Part shown: positions 59,901 through 64,000 of the stretch, in pieces
Layout: the number at the start of each line of letters is the position of its first letter
How positions within the stretch are numbered: the first letter of the stretch is position 1
DNA from: Anastrepha obliqua
Taxonomy: Eukaryota; Arthropoda; Insecta; Diptera; Tephritidae
DNA: 64,000 bases
Assembly (NCBI RefSeq): GCF_027943255.1
Contig: NC_072892.1
Location: forward strand, 19,801,792 to 19,865,791
Direction: 5' to 3'
The notes under the pieces: model-generated
What the model was told of the DNA's origin: nothing
What the model saw: the letters and a program-made list of their open reading frames with translations, nothing else
Database searches by the model: none
Program-made: the position numbers and the translations under genes

Positions 59901-62159
59901 TGGATATTAACAATTCCCATTCGAATACTTCAGTCCTCGAAACGAAGTAAAGAATAAAATGTTTCCATTCACTTGGCGCTAGCCAAAGCAGTATTAAAGC
60001 CACAACTCATTAGCAATGCCAAAATATTTGCTCAAGCTTCCTGCAGGGTTGTGCGTAGAGTGCGTGGAAAATTTAGTTTCCTGTTTTTAGAACTTTGCTG
60101 TTTACTCGTCGCGCGTTCAGCAATGTTTCAGATTTCTTTACTTAAACTTAAACAGACAAATGTTAAACCCACACACGCACATACACATACATAAAGTGCA
60201 AAATATGCGCTTTTCAATACGCACCTTTTATTTTGAGTTTCTTCCTGTGCTCCTTTATTGAGAATTGATCATGTGTTGTTGTTGCAATGCTCCATTTTCC
60301 CTCGGCACATCCACCTCATCTGACTACTAAAAGCTGCCACAAGGCGTGCAATCATTTATCGACTTTTTAATATTTTTAATGTCACATTAAATACTTTCTC
60401 ACGACTACTTTCTGCTGCCATCCCGCAATTGCCTGCTGTGCAATCGCATCCATTTACCACCGGTGTTTTTTCTCTGCTTCCGTTGCACGAACGAACAAAC
60501 ACTTGTGAGTGTGTGTGAGTGCATGAGTGCTTTGCGGCAAGTTTCAAGTGCCAAATGCAGATGCCCATGCACACACTCTCATACACTGATACACTCATAG
60601 CATACAGTATTTAAGTTGAACTTTTTCATCTGCAGTGTTAAAACCGTAAAACTTTTGCTGAGAAGTTATTAAAAGTATTCGCCATCAGAGAACGAGACGC
60701 AGCGGGAGTTGCCACATGCAGGACCGGCCCTGATGGCAGCGGTACGAGTACAAAGTAACTAACCAAATGAAGTATGGAAAAGAAATAAGTTGAACAAAGC
60801 AGGAAGCAAGTTTCGCGCTGCTAAAGCGATAAAAATGCGACAGCTTAGCGATGAGGCGAAGGCAATTGCCGTTGCCATCGATGCTGTTGCTGTTACTGTT
60901 GGTTGGTACTCCTGTTGGTATATCGCAAACGCAAAATGCTTGCAAGAAAATGATTCATCGTTCATTCAATAAAGTGTTGCATGGCACGGACACCAGCGCT
61001 GCTATCAGTGCCAGCCGACTGCTCGCCACCAGCTTAGCGTTTTGCTTTGCTACATTTCCGCCTACGTTGTGCCACGTCTACGACACTTCTGCGGCATACG
61101 TTTTTAAGTAATGACCTTTGCAGCTGACAGTAAAGGCAAAATCTGTGGAAGGGTGAAAGCGTTTGTTTCATGCGAATGCCGGCACCATTTACCGGTCAAC
61201 CGACCAATCGGCTGCGGTTTTAGCATCCAAACTGCTTTGCGCGCCGCAAACGGCTAGAAGATGGCAAAGGTGGCAATGAACGTGGCAAGTGTTTGCAGCC
61301 TGCTGCGCTGTCACCACCTCACGCTCTGCTTGCTAATGTGCGAGTGGGTAATGAGGAGGCTGAAAAGGAGTGTATAAATAATATCTTATTCAGTGAGTCG
61401 GTGGCAATGAAAAAGTGTTGCAGCAGAGTGAAAGCAGCTGAAGACCAACTCCTGCTGAATGTGAATGTTATAAAAAGTGGTGTAAAAAATAATTTTTATG
61501 CTCTTAATTTACTTTTTACCTATTTACTTATTTACATTTTTATTCTCCGCTTTATTCAAATGCAAATTAGCTACAAATGTCTCAATAATTGCCGGCGAAA
61601 GGCTGTTAGAAAGGCGTTCTTTCTGTTGGTGGCATCATTTGGTACAAGTCAGCCCAACAGCCCAGCAGCCCATCAGCTTCTACAGCGCACTTTGCTGCAT
61701 TGTTTACACTGCTTAACGGTTATTTTTGTTTTTGTTGCTTTGGATATTTTTTATGGGAATAATTCTCACATTCCGCAAGCATTTACAGCATTATTCGCAT
61801 ACTTCGTTTAGAGGAGTGAATAAAAAAATTGTTAACAGAATAAATCGTTGGTGGAGACAAAGCCATTCGTAAGTGCCTCCGAAAACGTGTTGCCATGAGT
61901 TGTTGATATTTCGTTTTACGCTTTTGGTCGTTTCTTTCCGTACTCCTCCCTCAGCAACTTAATTGGATGTAATGTATTTTTAATATAGTTTTAAATCGTG
62001 GAAAATGCGAAAAATATTAAATTTTTTAGGCAAATTTTTTTCTGGTTTTGCTACCGGGGCATGAAACCTTCCAAAGGTTATCTGTCAGACACCTAAGGGA
62101 CTTTTCCGCTTATTGAAGGCGTCTGTTTATGAGAAAAGTGTAAAAAGAAAGAAAATTCT
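59901..62159. other. non-coding; no supported gene
   Basis: No domain-bearing frame. The 172-codon frame at 61293-61811 has a TTG start, low complexity and no homology I recognise. CA repeats near 60164-60190; GTG/GAGTG repeats near 60505-60530. Could include regulatory DNA. Confidence 0.4.
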
Positions 62160-62162
62160 TTA

Positions 62163-62775
62163 ATATATTATGCGAGGGTTGATTCCAAATAGCAAGATTG
62201 TATCGAGGGGAAAATATGCACCGAAGATGGAATCGGGAGTTGAAGCAGGGTTTTTCTCTAAATCAGCCAATTTTTCTATCTCCTTTAAACTGCCGAATAC
62301 TGCTGATGTTCTTCAGGCAGAAGTCTTTGCAATCCTGCAGGAGTGCAGAATGCTTAAGGAACGCGGGAGCAAGGGAGATATTAACATTTTCTCCGATAGT
62401 CCATCCGCGATCAAGGCTCTGACGAAGCCATGGTGCTGAACGAAACTAGTAAACTCCTGTAAGGAGGAGATGTTGTTGTTGTTGTTGCAGCAGTATAAAC
62501 ATTCCCCATACATATATGCGGAATGGTGCTGAAGTGACAGACCTTGACCGGATATAAGTCCGGGTCGTTCCGGTAACGTAGAATGGACTCTCGTGGGAAC
62601 GTGGAGATCAAATCTCTTGGATGTACATATAACATTTCCCTGATCAGGGTTGCAGGACATAGGAACATAAAGGGAAATGAAATTGTTGATGAGCTTGCCA
62701 CAAAGGGGCTTGCCAGTTGGACACACCAAGCGAAACCAAGTCCTTTTCCACCTGAAAGCAGGAGTGAGAGTTGAG
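62163..62775 (+). mobile_element. LINE RNase H fragment split by repeat B
   Basis: Plus strand: RNase H start KMESGVEAGFF, VLQAEVFAILQECRMLKERG (Glu), INIFSDSPSAIKALT (Asp) to about 62430; then, beyond the family B repeat, LGCTYNISLIRVAGHRNIKG, NEIVDELATKGLASW (62600-62720). Related to R1/Jockey-type RNase H domains. Frames broken. Confidence 0.78.
62470..62600 (+). repeat. short interspersed repeat, family B
   Basis: (TTG)n, then GCAGCAGTATAAACATTCCC, CATACATATATGCGGAATGG, GACCTTGACCGGATATAAGT, CCGGGTCGTTCCGGTAACGT, AGAATGGACTCTCGTGGGAA. It interrupts a LINE RNase H frame. GGAGAT occurs on both sides (about 62465 and 62602), a possible short target duplication. Confidence 0.75.
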
Positions 62776-62789
62776 TGGCAAATCTTCTG

Positions 62790-63185
62790 GCTGTCTGTTC
62801 TGATTGCAGCTTTTTTATGTTGAACATTCTTTGCGTAGTTAGATGTAAGTGTTTTGCTGCACAGAGGCGTGTGCGCAGTTTGGCTGCAACAAGGTAATGG
62901 TCCGAGTCGATGTTGGGCCCACGGATCGTACGTACATCTTATACACTAGAAGCGTGTCTTCCATCTATCACAACATGATCGATCTGGTTTCGCGTTTTTC
63001 GATCAGGAGAAAGCCAGATAGCTTGGTGTATCTTCTTATGCTGGAATCTGGTGCTGCAGACTACCATGATTCGGGCCCCGGCGAAGTCGATCAGCCTCTG
63101 TCCGTTTCCGGATGTTTTGTTGTGCAGAAAAATGTGAAACACAGATGGCGCTCCAAGCAGTGAGAAGGAGTTGTTCCTACGCAAC
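62790..63185 (-). mobile_element. LINE endonuclease-domain fragment
   Basis: Minus strand: TSGNGQRLIDFAGARIMVVC, FQHKKIHQAIWLSPDRKTRN, QIDHVVIDGRHASSV, then (next frame) DVRTIRGPNIDSDHYLVAAK and RLCAAKH. These are the last motifs of an AP-type endonuclease (QIDHV, SDHYLV) of RTE/CR1-like LINEs. It meets the opposite-strand RNase H piece near 62780. Confidence 0.82.
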
Positions 63186-64000
63186 GACCGGTGGGCATTC
63201 CTACTATTTAGGACTGATAGCGTTAGGCTAATCAGCTACACTGTCAAAAATCGAATAGATTATCGAAACCAATACAAGACAAGTCTTGTCGAGGCCCGAG
63301 AGGAGTGAACAAGGAAAAAAAAAGTTGGAGTCCAGAAGTTCAACAGAATCGTTTGTCCAAATGACTCAATTAATGTCCGTGTTTCAATCATAAGGATTCT
63401 TTTTTGATCAGGAGGGCTTTTCAAAGTCTTCTTTTCGCTGTGCAAACTGACTTGTATAAAGGTTTTGGCACGGAGGCCGCGCTCCCCTGGGATCGGGCGA
63501 CTAAGCTGGGCTCTAGGCTACCGTGGGGGTCGGCAGGTTGCGTATAGCCGGACGGCCTGTAGTACCAGGTTAGTTGCGAATAAGTTCTAACAAATAAGCA
63601 GCCCCCGACAATGAGCGGCAGGAACGGAGGAAGCGGTCTAAAAGCTAGCTAATTCGAAGAGGTTCCTGTAACAAAGGCGAATCGGCACCGCCTTTAATAA
63701 AATAAGTGTCCCCCTCATCATGCAAAGGCATGGCGAAAATACAAAAATCCAGAAGCGACTGACTCATATTGGGCGGCTTCTTGGTAAGCGTCTGTCCTCC
63801 ATGTTAGGGGCGGCTGTTAAACCAATACGATCTACATACATTAAGACCGAGCCCAGTAGGGTCTTAATTATGGAATACTGGAATACGTTAGGAGATACAG
63901 CCATGAGCTGACGACTGTATTATTCTGTTTCCTTAGTAAGCGGAGTGATATCTAGCTGAAACGGCATTCAGGCTAATAATCCCGTTAAAATGATGGCAAG
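63186..64000. other. unassigned, GC-richer, possibly LINE 5' UTR
   Basis: No gene. The sequence from about 63480 (GCACGGAGGCCGCGCTCCCC, GGGCGACTAAGCTGGGCT) is richer in GC than its surroundings and could be the untranslated start of a LINE, but no coding sequence follows within the window. Confidence 0.3.

Noticed and set aside
61293..61811. 172-codon plus-strand frame as a membrane protein gene
   Set aside because: Non-ATG start, no splice context or family resemblance; hydrophobic runs come from T-rich DNA.

Overview
The window reads as a dipteran insect genome, most likely a tephritid (true) fruit fly. The base composition is AT-rich and the genes are split by short GT-AG introns. The protein-coding genes are insect-like, and the transposon families (mariner DD34D, DD41D 'rosa'-type, Tc1 with IR/DR ends, a 17.6/297-type LTR element, Helentrons, several LINE clades) are those expected in higher flies. 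The tephritid assignment is inference; no species-level marker is visible.

Only a few host genes are supported. Two tandem plus-strand S1 serine proteases lie at 10.66-11.63 kb and 13.57-14.51 kb. They have identical intron placement and a TATA box each, and both carry an unusual Gly189/Asp226 specificity pocket. A minus-strand multi-exon gene at 16.19-17.80 kb encodes a protein with an RIIa-type dimerisation domain, two IQ motifs and an acidic Glu/Pro-rich tail, probably a sperm-flagellar or scaffold protein. The plus-strand five-exon gene at 25.10-28.59 kb encodes COG1, a subunit of the conserved oligomeric Golgi complex. A tentative two-exon minus-strand gene (40.7 kb to 32.5 kb) would encode a small Gly/Lys-rich protein.

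Most of the remainder is mobile or repetitive DNA. 1.9-9.4 kb: a DD41D element, three DD34D mariners (one with only a single in-frame stop) and LINE scraps; one mariner carries a SINE with a clear 9-bp target duplication. 11.9-13.2 kb: a SINE, then about 640 bp of perfect hexanucleotide repeat ending in a second SINE-like sequence. 20.1-23.5 kb: an AT-rich degenerate tandem array interrupted by a pogo/Tigger-like TIR element. 23.8-24.8 and 30.5-31.9 kb: non-autonomous Helentrons. 29.4-29.8 kb: a 75-bp minisatellite. 32.7-40.4 kb: Tc1-like elements, LINE fragments, a TTAA-flanked TIR element, a SINE and a DD41D deletion derivative. 41.36-45.57 kb: an LTR retrotransposon with apparently identical 287-bp LTRs. 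46-53 kb: DD41D and mariner derivatives, TIR elements, two divergently oriented LINE pieces, a 41-bp minisatellite and SINEs. 54.2-56.9 kb: a nest in which a Helentron with helicase and endonuclease coding sequence sits inside a (GA)n-rich element, itself inside a TTAA-flanked element. 57-63 kb: LINE fragments and a second (GA)n element.

The genes do not form a pathway. The two proteases are a local duplication pair, while COG1 and the RIIa/IQ gene are unrelated neighbours. No new defence or biosynthetic system was found. The best leads are the protease pocket, the out-of-frame 37-nt gap in the RIIa/IQ gene, the nested Helentron, the young LTR element, the spectrum of DD41D deletion derivatives, and the SINE/microsatellite association.
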